Shown: positions 53,377 through 61,989 of the stretch, one piece after another
How the letters are laid out: each line of letters begins with the position of its first letter
How positions within the stretch are numbered: position 1 is the stretch's first letter
From: Methylophaga sp.
Lineage (GTDB): Bacteria; Pseudomonadota; Gammaproteobacteria; Nitrosococcales; Methylophagaceae
DNA length: 64,000 nt
NCBI GenBank assembly: GCA_002706095.1
Contig: PAJP01000025.1
Location: 124,001 to 188,000, forward strand
Direction of reading: 5' to 3'
Translations under genes and position numbers: made by a program
Notes under the pieces: generated by a model
The model's input: only the letters and a program-made list of their open reading frames with translations
What the model was told of the DNA's origin: nothing
Databases searched by the model: none

Positions 53377-54153
53377 ATGAGTACATTTGCAAGCGAGCGC
53401 GTTTTAAGCGTGCACCACTGGGATGACAATCTGTTCAGCTTCAAAACTACCCGTGATCCGGGCCTGCGTTTTGAAAATGGTCAGTTTGTGATGATTGGCC
53501 TTGAAGTCGACAATAAACCGTTGCTTCGTGCATACAGTATTGCTAGCCCGAATTATGATGAAAATCTGGAGTTTTTCAGCATCAAAGTTCCTAACGGGCC
53601 ACTCACTTCACGCCTGCAACATTTACAGGTAGGTGATGAGATATTAGTCAGCAGAAAACCGACGGGTACCTTGGTCGTGCATGATCTGAAGCCGGGGAAG
53701 AACCTGTACCTCTTCTCAACAGGTACTGGGCTCGCGCCTTTTCTTAGCGTGATTCAGGATATTGAAGCCTATGATCGCTTTGAGAAAATCATTCTTATTC
53801 ATGGGGTGCGTTATGTCAGTGAATTGGCTTATGCCGATTTCATTGAAAAAGACTTGCCTGACAATGAATTCTTTGGTGATCTGGTCAAAGAAAAGTTAAT
53901 TTATTATCCCACCGTCACTCGCGAACCTTTCCGCAATCAGGGACGACTGACGGATCTGATTACCAGTGGCAAATTATTTGAGGATATTGGTCTACCTCCC
54001 CTTGATCCTGAGCATGATCGAGCCATGATCTGTGGCAGTCCACAAATGCTGAATGACACCGCAGCGTTATTAGATGAGCGAGGGTTTGTGGTTTCTCCTC
54101 GCATCGGTGTACCCGGCGACTATGTGATTGAACGTGCTTTTGTTGAGAAATAA
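53377..54153 (+). CDS. fpr: ferredoxin/flavodoxin-NADP+ reductase
   Basis: This is a 258-residue FNR of the bacterial subclass. FAD binding: RAYSIASPNYDENLEFFSIK (the RxYS motif) and a PNGPLTSRL block. NADP binding: LFSTGTGLAPFLSVIQD and MICGSPQMLNDTAALL. It ends in VIERAFVEK, typical of this family. It moves electrons between NADPH and ferredoxin or flavodoxin, for oxidative stress or biosynthesis. Its position 12 bp after etfA is less usual and may mean that ETF, ferredoxin and NADPH pools are co-regulated in this host. A weak CTTTATT/AATAAAG hairpin overlaps its end and the convergent gene. Confidence 0.94.
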   Translation: MSTFASERVLSVHHWDDNLFSFKTTRDPGLRFENGQFVMIGLEVDNKPLLRAYSIASPNYDENLEFFSIKVPNGPLTSRLQHLQVGDEILVSRKPTGTLVVHDLKPGKNLYLFSTGTGLAPFLSVIQDIEAYDRFEKIILIHGVRYVSELAYADFIEKDLPDNEFFGDLVKEKLIYYPTVTREPFRNQGRLTDLITSGKLFEDIGLPPLDPEHDRAMICGSPQMLNDTAALLDERGFVVSPRIGVPGDYVIERAFVEK

Positions 54154-54157
54154 GACT

Positions 54158-55021
54158 TTATTGAATAAAGACCTCATCACCAACACGAATAACACCAGCT
54201 TCAGCAATAGCGCCATAGATTCCCAGGTTTTGGTCAGCTTGCTTCACAATCGTACGAAGCATTTTTTTATCTGATGGGATATGGCGCTGTTGTCGGGTAA
54301 TGGCGCCACATCGTGGCGTGGTGCCACAACATTGCACTGTCGTCTGACCAATCTGAATCGTTTTATCTAACCAGGCTTGCTCAACCAAACCTTCCATACC
54401 CGGAACCGTTTCGATGACAATATTTGGACGGAAACGCTCTACTGCCCAGTCAGAGTCAGGTTTAAGCTGTTTCATATAATCCAGTGTGGCGGTCGTCAGC
54501 ATATGAAAAGGGGTGACTAAAAAAAAGGTGCCTGGCAGCGATACATATTCCTGAGCCTGCTCGGGCAGGTTATCCAAATCCGGTAAGGCTTCTCCAGGCT
54601 CCCGATCAAATGTGGCTTTTAGTTCTTCCAGCCAAGTGTGATCGTCTTGTTTATAACGTTTGTAAAAATCACGTTCTTCAATAGGTTTAAGCGACTGTAA
54701 TGTGGAATCAAACCCGGTTAGCAAAGTCAGTAACTGATTGACCTGTGGCTCATCACTGCCAATCACGGCGCCATCAGGAAAAGTGATATCAACCTGATCA
54801 TCTGGTCCGGTCGCATCTCCGCGTCGGCACTTTGCATTACAGCGTAATAATTCAGGCCGAAATTTACAGCTTTGGATTTCCTGTCGCTGAGTATCTTGTA
54901 ATGCCCAGATACGATCGCCAGTTAAACCATTTTCACCTAGATAACATTGTTCAAGCTGTTCCCCTGCCATCCCTTTGACTGGATAACGCCAGATTTGTTT
55001 GATTGTGCCAACCTTGAGCAT
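54158..55021 (-). CDS. MOSC-domain protein (molybdenum cofactor-binding, YcbX-like)
   Basis: This 287-residue protein has an N-terminal MOSC-N beta-barrel domain (VGTIKQIWRYPVKGMAGE at the start, a GLTGDRIWALQD block) and a C-terminal MOSC domain (about 150-287). RFRPNIVIE and the Cys in TTPRCGAITR, the predicted Mo ligand, are present. Family members such as mARC and YcbX reduce N-hydroxylated compounds using electrons from an FNR-type partner. There is no fused ferredoxin domain here, and an fpr gene is convergent next door. The ATG has an AAGGTGG ribosome binding site. Confidence 0.9.
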   Translation of the reverse strand: MLKVGTIKQIWRYPVKGMAGEQLEQCYLGENGLTGDRIWALQDTQRQEIQSCKFRPELLRCNAKCRRGDATGPDDQVDITFPDGAVIGSDEPQVNQLLTLLTGFDSTLQSLKPIEERDFYKRYKQDDHTWLEELKATFDREPGEALPDLDNLPEQAQEYVSLPGTFFLVTPFHMLTTATLDYMKQLKPDSDWAVERFRPNIVIETVPGMEGLVEQAWLDKTIQIGQTTVQCCGTTPRCGAITRQQRHIPSDKKMLRTIVKQADQNLGIYGAIAEAGVIRVGDEVFIQ

Positions 55022-55123
55022 AAAACCACCTTATGTCCGTGATGCGATAACTGGTGCTAAGCTTAAGATTGTGTGTCCGGTCTGTATATCCGGCATTTTA
55101 CGTAGATAATTTTCTTCGGGCAT

Positions 55124-55153
55124 AAAAAAAGCCCCAACGAGTGGGGCTTTTTT
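55124..55153. terminator. Rho-independent terminator downstream of pqqA
   Basis: GCCCC (55131-55135) pairs with GGGGC (55143-55147). Flanking A and T runs extend the stem to about 11 bp and give a U-tract in both directions. It follows pqqA on the minus strand by about 20 bp. Confidence 0.88.
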
Positions 55154-55173
55154 GCTCTCGATTTGAGAAACTA

Positions 55174-55245
55174 TTATCTGTTGCAGATGTACATAGTTAC
55201 TTCGAAACCGAAACGCATGTCTGAATATTCTGGTTTAGTCCACAT
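55174..55245 (-). CDS. pqqA: PqqA, precursor peptide of pyrroloquinoline quinone
   Basis: This 23-residue gene is easy to miss. The peptide starts [10 protein letters not shown], has the cross-linking pair E15-V-T-M-Y19 and ends ICNR, which is the PqqA pattern. In PQQ synthesis PqqE joins that Glu and Tyr, and the rest of the peptide is removed. A GAGGTGA ribosome binding site lies 6 bases before the ATG. No pqqB, C, D or E follows: the next gene is the MOSC protein after a terminator, so pqqA is a separate transcription unit here. This shows that the host makes PQQ, consistent with methanol dehydrogenase-based growth. Confidence 0.93.
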   Translation of the reverse strand: MWTKPEYSDMRFGFEVTMYICNR

Positions 55246-55331
55246 GATAATCACCTCGCTTTGTGTTTGTTAGTACGGTTCCTATGTTACGAGTACGTGG
55301 CAAATGACAATAGCGTATTTTTCTTTTGATC

Positions 55332-55350
55332 ACTCAGGATTTTCCTGAGT
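55332..55350. repeat. perfect hairpin between mgtE and pqqA
   Basis: ACTCAGGA (55332-55339) and TCCTGAGT (55343-55350) form an 8-bp stem with a three-base loop. No T-tract follows on the minus strand, so it may be a weak terminator for mgtE or a regulatory element upstream of pqqA. Confidence 0.5.
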
Positions 55351-55370
55351 AATGATAAATTGATTATCCG

Positions 55371-56801
55371 TCAGTTTGGCAGGAGTAAAGAAGCGAGACT
55401 CAAGAAAATCAGAAAGCCCAGTGTATCGGTCATTCCTGTAGTGATAATACTACTGCCCAATACCGGATCCTGTTTTAGCTTCTTTAGAATCAACGGAATA
55501 CTTACGCCGATTAAGGCCGCTAACACCATTGTGCCAGACATGGCTAGCATCATTACAAAGGCCAGGCCCAGATTCTGATATAAAAATAGCGTTAGCAATC
55601 CCGTTAAACTTCCCCATATCAGCCCATTCACCGCAGCCACAGAAAACTCTTTTATATAGAGCCGTCGAAGATTATTGGCGTCGAGTTGTTTTAATGCCAG
55701 CCCACGAATCACCAGCGCCACCACTTGATTGCCCGTGTTGCCGCCAATATTAGCGGTGATGGGTAACAAGGCAGCTAGTGCCACCATACTGCTAATCGTG
55801 GTCTGGAACTGATCAATCACGCGAGAAGCAATCAATACAATCACCAGATTCAGTGCAATCCACGGCCAGCGATTTTTAGCTGACTTCATCATTGGGTCAA
55901 ATAAATTTTCTTCTTTCGATAAGCCTGCCTGAGCGAGAAACTGGCGCTGCGACTGTTCTTCCAGTAGATCCATTAGCGAGCTGACACGTAATACCCCAAC
56001 CAGTTTCTGATGTGCATTCACCACCGGTGCTACCAATAATTCATAGCGCTCAAAATCACGTGCCGCTTCATCGGCAGAATCGGTAGTATGAAAGATATGG
56101 GCTTGCTTCAACATGCAATCGGCTACCCGTAAATCACCTCGCTTGATTAATAAATCAGAGACGAGCAGCAGTCCCTGAAATAAACCCACCGAATTGATCA
56201 CCATGATAAAACCGGACTCATCCGGTAACTTCCCTTTCTGACGTAACTCACGTAACACTTGATCTAAGGTTTGATTCTCAAGTACCACAGCAAAATCATA
56301 TTCCATCCAGGCACCAACGCTTTCTTCAGGAAAGAGTAAGGTGGACTGTACATTTTCACGCTGCTGCTGTGGTAATGAGGATAAGACGCTATCACCGATC
56401 TCATCTGGTAACTCTTGCATCAGATCCGCAATTTCATCAGTATCGAGATGCGATGCCGCCCGAATCAAATCGGTTGGTTGTAATTCTGCTAATAAGGTTT
56501 GTCGTAAACTATCAGAAAGCTCCAGCAGCACCGCCCCCATATGCTCACTTTGCAGCAGTTGCCAAATAAACGAGCGCTGTACCGGCGGTAACTGCTCAAG
56601 CAGATTTGCTATGTCATATGGATGTAAGCGGTTTAACAGCTGCTGAATTTCACCTTGATACTGCTTGACGGTTAACAGCTCGACTAATGCCTGCTTATCC
56701 TTATTCTCCTGACGTATTGTCAGGGTTTCCACTAACTCCTGGCGATTAAGCAAATCATAAATTAAGTGAAATATATGCTCTGTTTGCTTCAGTTGTTGCA
56801 C
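55371..56801 (-). CDS. mgtE: MgtE-family magnesium transporter
   Basis: This is a 476-residue Mg2+ channel/transporter. An N-terminal helical MgtE-N domain (about 30-150) is followed by two CBS domains (about 160-285) that sense Mg2+ and a membrane domain with five transmembrane helices (about 310-476). Signature elements include PDEIGDSVLSSLPQQQRE and the pore block ALLPITANIGGNTGNQVVAL. The start is GTG with GAGGCG about 6 bases upstream. A possible weak terminator hairpin lies just after the stop. It is probably a single-gene unit. Confidence 0.95.
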   Translation of the reverse strand: MQQLKQTEHIFHLIYDLLNRQELVETLTIRQENKDKQALVELLTVKQYQGEIQQLLNRLHPYDIANLLEQLPPVQRSFIWQLLQSEHMGAVLLELSDSLRQTLLAELQPTDLIRAASHLDTDEIADLMQELPDEIGDSVLSSLPQQQRENVQSTLLFPEESVGAWMEYDFAVVLENQTLDQVLRELRQKGKLPDESGFIMVINSVGLFQGLLLVSDLLIKRGDLRVADCMLKQAHIFHTTDSADEAARDFERYELLVAPVVNAHQKLVGVLRVSSLMDLLEEQSQRQFLAQAGLSKEENLFDPMMKSAKNRWPWIALNLVIVLIASRVIDQFQTTISSMVALAALLPITANIGGNTGNQVVALVIRGLALKQLDANNLRRLYIKEFSVAAVNGLIWGSLTGLLTLFLYQNLGLAFVMMLAMSGTMVLAALIGVSIPLILKKLKQDPVLGSSIITTGMTDTLGFLIFLSLASLLLPN

Positions 56802-56973
56802 GCAAAACGCCTCATCATATTTAGTGCCGACCTTTTAGTATGCGTCAGAGATATTTCAATCTGATGATGGCTGAAATGCACTTACCCTTTAGCGGGAAAA
56901 CTTTCCAGTATTTCAATAAATTATTCTTAAAAAGAGTCAGATGCAGTAAAATCACCGATTGCTTTATTAGACG

Positions 56974-57684
56974 TTGCCTTACATTGTGAACTCAAACCGC
57001 CCTAAGCTATTCAGCGCATTGCTCAGACGAATTAACCACTGTTTCCGTTCTGCCAAAGACGCATCCGCAGTGACGATTAGAACGACTGTTCAGTTACCCA
57101 TTATTCTTAATGATGGCAGTGAGGCCATGGCAGAAATGTATAGCTTTTCGGGTTTTGTGGATGGCAAAGAACACTTTGCTTTGAAGCTTGGTAGACCCGA
57201 TCCCACACATCCACTTGTTCGCATCCATTCGGAGTGTGTTACCGGTGATGCGCTGGGTTCCGCACGCTGTGATTGCGGACCGCAATTACAGGAGGCATTA
57301 AGTTTATTCAATAAAGAAGGTGGCTATTTACTGTATCTGCGTCAGGAGGGCCGCGGCATTGGTTTGTATGAAAAACTGGATGCCTATCGTTTGCAGGAAC
57401 AGGGACATGACACCTTTACCGCCAATCTCGAACTTGGTCATAACGTCGATGAACGGGATTATCAAGCAGCGGCTGATATTCTGAATGCACTCAAGCTGAA
57501 TCAGATTATGCTAATGACTAACAATCCGGACAAACGTCAGCAACTGGAAAAGGCCGGTATTCAGGTTCATGGCACACGGCCTACCGGGGTATTTGCAAAC
57601 CGCCATAACCATGGTTATCTGACATCTAAAATCCACCGGGGCAATCATCAGATTAGTATTGACGAGCTGCTAAGGAAGCCCTAG
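56974..57684 (+). CDS. ribA: GTP cyclohydrolase II
   Basis: This 236-residue protein is GTP cyclohydrolase II, the first step of riboflavin synthesis. The zinc site is HSECVTGDALGSARCDCG, the catalytic region is LRQEGRGIGLYEKL, and GTP contacts are in MTNNPDKRQQLEKAGI. The start is TTG at 56974; a GTG four codons later is an alternative and no strong ribosome binding site decides. No DHBP synthase (RibB) domain is fused. The gene stands alone, not in a rib operon, and its stop overlaps the stop of the convergent LysR gene by 3-4 bp. It is probably an extra or dispersed copy, as is common in gammaproteobacteria. Confidence 0.93.
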   Translation: MPYIVNSNRPKLFSALLRRINHCFRSAKDASAVTIRTTVQLPIILNDGSEAMAEMYSFSGFVDGKEHFALKLGRPDPTHPLVRIHSECVTGDALGSARCDCGPQLQEALSLFNKEGGYLLYLRQEGRGIGLYEKLDAYRLQEQGHDTFTANLELGHNVDERDYQAAADILNALKLNQIMLMTNNPDKRQQLEKAGIQVHGTRPTGVFANRHNHGYLTSKIHRGNHQISIDELLRKP

Positions 57685-58631
57685 ACAACATCCAACGATT
57701 GAAAATATTGATGAATCTCTTTCAAGTTTGTTTGGATATACTCTAAAAAAGCCTGAGTAACAGGGGTTGCATGTTTACCCTGAGGCGATACCAGACACCA
57801 ACTGCGTCGCAGTGGAAAACCTTTAATTACCGGACTGACCAACTGGCCCAGCCGCAGCTCAGATAACACACTCAACCTCGGCAAAACAGCGACACCTAAC
57901 CCAGCTAGAACAGCATGCTTTAGTGCATCATTAGAACCAAACTGCATGGTGACATTCAGCGATAAACGTTGTTGCTGACAGTGCTGCTCTAAGGCCAGTC
58001 GATTACCTGATCCAGACTCACGACTGAGCAATTGTGCATCAAGAAATTGCTGCGGATGGATATGCTTTTTTGTGGCAAGTGGATGGTGTACGGGCACCAC
58101 GGGTATCAATTCATTATCCAGAAAGGGTAAGGACGATAAGGAACGATCATTAGGTACTAAGCCCATGATCACCAAATCTTCTTTATTGTCATTCAAACGC
58201 TCAATGGCCTGCGTACGGTTCACAATATTCAGGTTTACATTGACCGATGGATACTGCTGTAAAAACCCTCTTAACAAATGCGGCACCGCATACTGGGCTG
58301 AACTGACCGCACACAGATTTAACTCACCTGAAAGCTTTCCCTCCAGTCGATGTAAATCACTCTGCAAACTGGCGACTTGCTCAAATATGGCATCAATATG
58401 TTCAGCTACCCGTTCACCTGCTCGCGTGCAATAAAGCTTTCGACCGACATATTCGAATAATGGCTGCCCCAAAGCTGACTCCAGTTTTTTGATTTGAGAA
58501 CTGACGGCGGGCTGAGTCAGCCCCAAGCTTTCTGCCCCTTTTCCATAACCTTGCTGTTGATAGACAGCTCGAAACACCTGCATTTGACGAAAAGACAGTC
58601 GACTAATTAATTGCTGTAAAGTCAATGACAT
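57681..58631 (-). CDS. LysR-family regulator, PycR-like
   Basis: This 316-residue LysR regulator has the helix-turn-helix at about 14-68 (RQMQVFRAVYQQQGYGKGAE, TQPAVSSQIKKLE) and an effector domain. It is divergent from the pyruvate carboxylase genes across about 116 bp with a perfect palindrome, the same arrangement as pycR-pycAB in pseudomonads and other gammaproteobacteria. It probably activates or represses pycAB in response to carbon status. Assignment as PycR rests on position; the DNA contacts were not tested. Confidence 0.9.
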   Translation of the reverse strand: MSLTLQQLISRLSFRQMQVFRAVYQQQGYGKGAESLGLTQPAVSSQIKKLESALGQPLFEYVGRKLYCTRAGERVAEHIDAIFEQVASLQSDLHRLEGKLSGELNLCAVSSAQYAVPHLLRGFLQQYPSVNVNLNIVNRTQAIERLNDNKEDLVIMGLVPNDRSLSSLPFLDNELIPVVPVHHPLATKKHIHPQQFLDAQLLSRESGSGNRLALEQHCQQQRLSLNVTMQFGSNDALKHAVLAGLGVAVLPRLSVLSELRLGQLVSPVIKGFPLRRSWCLVSPQGKHATPVTQAFLEYIQTNLKEIHQYFQSLDVV

Positions 58632-58652
58632 AAAAATTAAAAAACCTTATAC

Positions 58653-58668
58653 ATAAGTAATTACTTAT
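58653..58668. promoter_or_regulatory. 16-bp palindrome in the lysR-pycA promoter
   Basis: ATAAGTAATTACTTAT is a perfect 16-bp palindrome about 22 bp upstream of the LysR start and 80 bp upstream of pycA. Its symmetric T-N11-A-like shape fits a LysR autoregulatory site. Confidence 0.6.
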
Positions 58669-58747
58669 CACTAATCAAAATTATATCAATTTTTAATTAT
58701 GTATGATTTCCTCTAGCCTATTTCCTAGATTCAATCTGGAGTAGCTC

Positions 58748-60163
58748 ATGTTGAAAAAAGTGTTAATCGCCAATCGTGGTGAAATTGCTGTGCGCATTGT
58801 TCGCGCATGTGCAGAAATGGGCATTCGTTCAGTCGCTATTTATACCGAACCCGATCGTTATGCATTACACGTCAAACGTGCTGACGAATCCTATTCACTT
58901 GGTGATGATCCACTCGCTGGCTATCTTGATCCTTTACGTATTGTGAACTTAGCGATAGAAACCGGTTGCGATGCTATCCATCCTGGCTATGGTTTCTTAT
59001 CTGAAAATGCCGAATTTGCCCGCCTGTGTGAAAAACACAACATCACTTTCGTTGGTCCCAAATCCAGCGTTATTGAAAAAATGGGCGATAAAACAGCCGC
59101 TAGAGACAGTATGCGCGATGCTGGTGTACCCATTACACCGGGCTCTGACGGCAACTTAGCGGACTTAGATGAAGCGTTAGCGCTTGCTGAAGAAGTCGGT
59201 TATCCAGTAATGATCAAAGCCACCTCTGGTGGTGGTGGTCGTGGTATCCGTCGTTGCGATAGTGCCAATGAACTGAGTCAGCAATATCCACGCGTTATTT
59301 CTGAAGCGACAAAGGCATTCGGTTCTGCTGAAGTTTTCCTTGAGAAATGTATTGTTGACCCTCGTCATATTGAAGTACAAATCCTCGCTGATAGTGAAGG
59401 CAATGTCGTGCATTTGTATGAACGGGATTGTTCTATTCAGCGCCGTAATCAAAAACTGATTGAAATTGCACCGAGCCCACAATTGACACCTGAGCAGCGT
59501 AATTATGTCGGTGGCCTGGCTGTCAAAGCGGCTCAAGCAGTGAATTATGAAAATGCGGGTACCGTCGAATTTTTGCTCACCGGTAATGAAGTGTATTTCA
59601 TGGAGATGAATACCCGGGTTCAGGTAGAGCACACCATTACCGAACAAATTACCGGTATTGATATTGTCCGTGAACAATTACGTATCGCATCTGGCTTGCC
59701 GTTAAGCTACCGCCAGCAAGACATTGCCTATCGCGGCTATGCTTTACAGTTTCGGATTAATGCTGAAGACCCGAAAAATGATTTCCTACCCAGCTTCGGT
59801 CGAATCACCCACTACTACGCACCGGGCGGCCCTGGTGTCAGAGTGGATACTGCTATCTACACGGGCTATGAAATCCCACCGTATTTTGACTCCATGTGTC
59901 TGAAACTGGTGGTGTGGGCACTGGATTGGGAAGATGCCATCAGCCGTGGTCAACGTGCTCTGGATGATATGCGTTTACACGGCATTAAAACCACCGAGAA
60001 CTACTACAAACAGATTCTCAATCATCCTGATTTCCGCTCTGGTCACTTCGACACAAGTTTTGTGCCTAACCATCCGGAATTACTTAACTATTCGAATAAA
60101 CGACGTCCCAGCGCAGTGGCGCTGGCTTTGGCCACTGCAATTGCAGCCCATGCAGGCTGGTAA
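58748..60163 (+). CDS. pycA: pyruvate carboxylase subunit A (biotin carboxylase)
   Basis: This is a 471-residue biotin carboxylase subunit. The ATP-grasp fold is visible in KVLIANRGEIAVRIVRACAE, HPGYGFLSENAEFA, the glycine-rich loop IKATSGGGGRGIRR, EVFLEKCIVDPRHIEVQIL and the metal-binding EMNTRVQVEHTITE. It carboxylates biotin with ATP and bicarbonate. Pairing with the next gene marks it as the two-subunit pyruvate carboxylase found in pseudomonads and methylotrophs, although acetyl-CoA carboxylase AccC is similar in sequence. A GGAG ribosome binding site precedes the ATG. The enzyme refills oxaloacetate for one-carbon assimilation. Confidence 0.93.
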   Translation: MLKKVLIANRGEIAVRIVRACAEMGIRSVAIYTEPDRYALHVKRADESYSLGDDPLAGYLDPLRIVNLAIETGCDAIHPGYGFLSENAEFARLCEKHNITFVGPKSSVIEKMGDKTAARDSMRDAGVPITPGSDGNLADLDEALALAEEVGYPVMIKATSGGGGRGIRRCDSANELSQQYPRVISEATKAFGSAEVFLEKCIVDPRHIEVQILADSEGNVVHLYERDCSIQRRNQKLIEIAPSPQLTPEQRNYVGGLAVKAAQAVNYENAGTVEFLLTGNEVYFMEMNTRVQVEHTITEQITGIDIVREQLRIASGLPLSYRQQDIAYRGYALQFRINAEDPKNDFLPSFGRITHYYAPGGPGVRVDTAIYTGYEIPPYFDSMCLKLVVWALDWEDAISRGQRALDDMRLHGIKTTENYYKQILNHPDFRSGHFDTSFVPNHPELLNYSNKRRPSAVALALATAIAAHAGW

Positions 60164-60187
60164 GCCTTAAACACTGCTGGAGATTTT

Positions 60188-61987
60188 ATGAAAAAAATTG
60201 AAGTTACTGATGTCATTCTGCGTGATGCTCACCAATCACTTATCGCCACTCGTATGCGCACTGACGATATGCTGCCTATCTGTGACAAGCTCGATCAGGT
60301 CGGTTATTGGTCACTGGAAGTCTGGGGCGGTGCCACATTTGATGCCTGTGTTCGCTACCTAAAAGAAGATCCCTGGGAAAGACTCAGACAATTAAAACAA
60401 GCCTTACCCAATACCCGTTTACAAATGTTATTACGTGGCCAAAACCTGTTGGGTTACCGCCATTATGCTGACGATGTGGTCAGTGCTTTTGTCGAGCGTG
60501 CGGCTGAAAACGGTATTGATGTATTTCGTATTTTTGATGCGCTGAACGACCTGCGTAACCTGGAAACCGCGATGAAAGCGGTGAAAAAAGCTGGTAAACA
60601 CGCTCAAGGCACCATCAGCTACACCACCAGCCCGGTTCATACTCCTGAATTGTTTGTAAAACAGGCCAAAGATCTACAAAACATGGGCGCAGACTCGATT
60701 GCCATTAAAGATATGGCTGGTCTATTGGCGCCTTATCCGACCTACGATTTAGTGAAAGCCATTAAATCAGAAGTCGACTTACCTTTAGTTATTCATTCTC
60801 ACGCGACTTCTGGTCTGGCAGCACAATGTCAGTTAAAAGCCATTGAAGCGGGTGTGGATCGTATTGATACCGCCATTTCTTCATTTGCCAGCGGTACCAG
60901 CCACCCAGCGACTGAATCTCAAGTTGCTGCATTGCGTAATACAGACTGGGATACTGGCCTTGATTTGAACCTGTTATCCGAAATTGCCGACTATTTCCGT
61001 GACGTTCGCAAAAAATACCACCAGTTTGAAAGCGAATTTACGGGCGAAGATGTGTCTGTCCAAATCAATCAGGTTCCGGGCGGCATGATGTCAAATCTGG
61101 CCAACCAATTAAAAGAACAAAACGCACTGGATAGAATTCGCGATGTGTTTGCTGAAATTCCACGCGTTCGTGAAGATCTGGGTTTTCCACCATTGGTGAC
61201 ACCCACATCACAAATTGTGGGTACTCAGGCGGTATATAACGTCTTAGCCGGTGAACGTTATAAAACCATCACTAATGAAGTGAAACGTTATCTTCAGGGT
61301 GGCTACGGTCAGCCACCCGCACCTGTTAATGCACAATTGCAGAAAAAAGCCATTGGTAACGAAGAAGTGATCGACTCTCGTCCTGCTGATGCGCTGGCAC
61401 CAGAGCTGGATAAACTCAGAGCCGATATTGGCGAGCTAGCGACATCAGAAGAAGATGTACTGACTTTTGCCATGTTCCCGGATCTCGGTCGTGAATTCTT
61501 ACAACAACGTGCTGAAGGCACATTGAAACCTGAGCCATTATTACCTGTTAGTGAAGCTAATAATGATAAAGAAAGCATTGCTACCGAGTTTAAAGTGGAT
61601 GTCCATGGTGAAAGCTATGACATTGCCATCACCGGTGTAGGTGATGTTGGCGGTGGTAAACGTAAGTTCTACATATCTATCGATGGCATGCCAGAAGAAG
61701 TCACTTTCGAAGCGTTAAATGAGTATGTAAATGATGGCGGTAATACCGGTGGCCGTAAGAAAGCCACCGATCCGGGTCATGTCACAGCACCGCTGCCTGG
61801 CAATGTGGTTGAAGTTCTGGTGAAAGAAGGCGACAAAGTGGAAGCAGGTCAGGCCCTGTTAGTCATGGAAGCCATGAAAATGGAAACCGAACTACTGGCT
61901 AATATCGCTGGAACGGTTAAAGCATTACACGTGAAGAAAGCCGACCGTGTGACACCAGGTGAAACCTTAATCGAGATCGTCGAATAA
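60188..61987 (+). CDS. pycB: pyruvate carboxylase subunit B (carboxyltransferase and biotin carrier)
   Basis: This 599-residue protein has an N-terminal HMGL-like carboxyltransferase domain with ILRDAHQSLIATRMRTDD, EVWGGATFDACVRYLKEDPW, and the carboxylated-Lys region IAIKDMAGLL (Lys174). A PYC/OadA middle domain (about 310-460) and a C-terminal biotinyl domain with AMKM (biotin Lys564) follow. The same architecture occurs in oxaloacetate decarboxylase alpha, but that enzyme needs membrane beta and gamma subunits, which are absent here. The biotin carboxylase gene upstream favours pyruvate carboxylase. The two genes are 24 bp apart and form one operon. Confidence 0.92.
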   Translation: MKKIEVTDVILRDAHQSLIATRMRTDDMLPICDKLDQVGYWSLEVWGGATFDACVRYLKEDPWERLRQLKQALPNTRLQMLLRGQNLLGYRHYADDVVSAFVERAAENGIDVFRIFDALNDLRNLETAMKAVKKAGKHAQGTISYTTSPVHTPELFVKQAKDLQNMGADSIAIKDMAGLLAPYPTYDLVKAIKSEVDLPLVIHSHATSGLAAQCQLKAIEAGVDRIDTAISSFASGTSHPATESQVAALRNTDWDTGLDLNLLSEIADYFRDVRKKYHQFESEFTGEDVSVQINQVPGGMMSNLANQLKEQNALDRIRDVFAEIPRVREDLGFPPLVTPTSQIVGTQAVYNVLAGERYKTITNEVKRYLQGGYGQPPAPVNAQLQKKAIGNEEVIDSRPADALAPELDKLRADIGELATSEEDVLTFAMFPDLGREFLQQRAEGTLKPEPLLPVSEANNDKESIATEFKVDVHGESYDIAITGVGDVGGGKRKFYISIDGMPEEVTFEALNEYVNDGGNTGGRKKATDPGHVTAPLPGNVVEVLVKEGDKVEAGQALLVMEAMKMETELLANIAGTVKALHVKKADRVTPGETLIEIVE

Positions 61988-61989
61988 GC

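Noticed and set aside
60188-61987. Sodium-pumping oxaloacetate decarboxylase alpha subunit
   Set aside because: The beta and gamma membrane subunits are absent and a biotin carboxylase gene is directly upstream, which fits pyruvate carboxylase.
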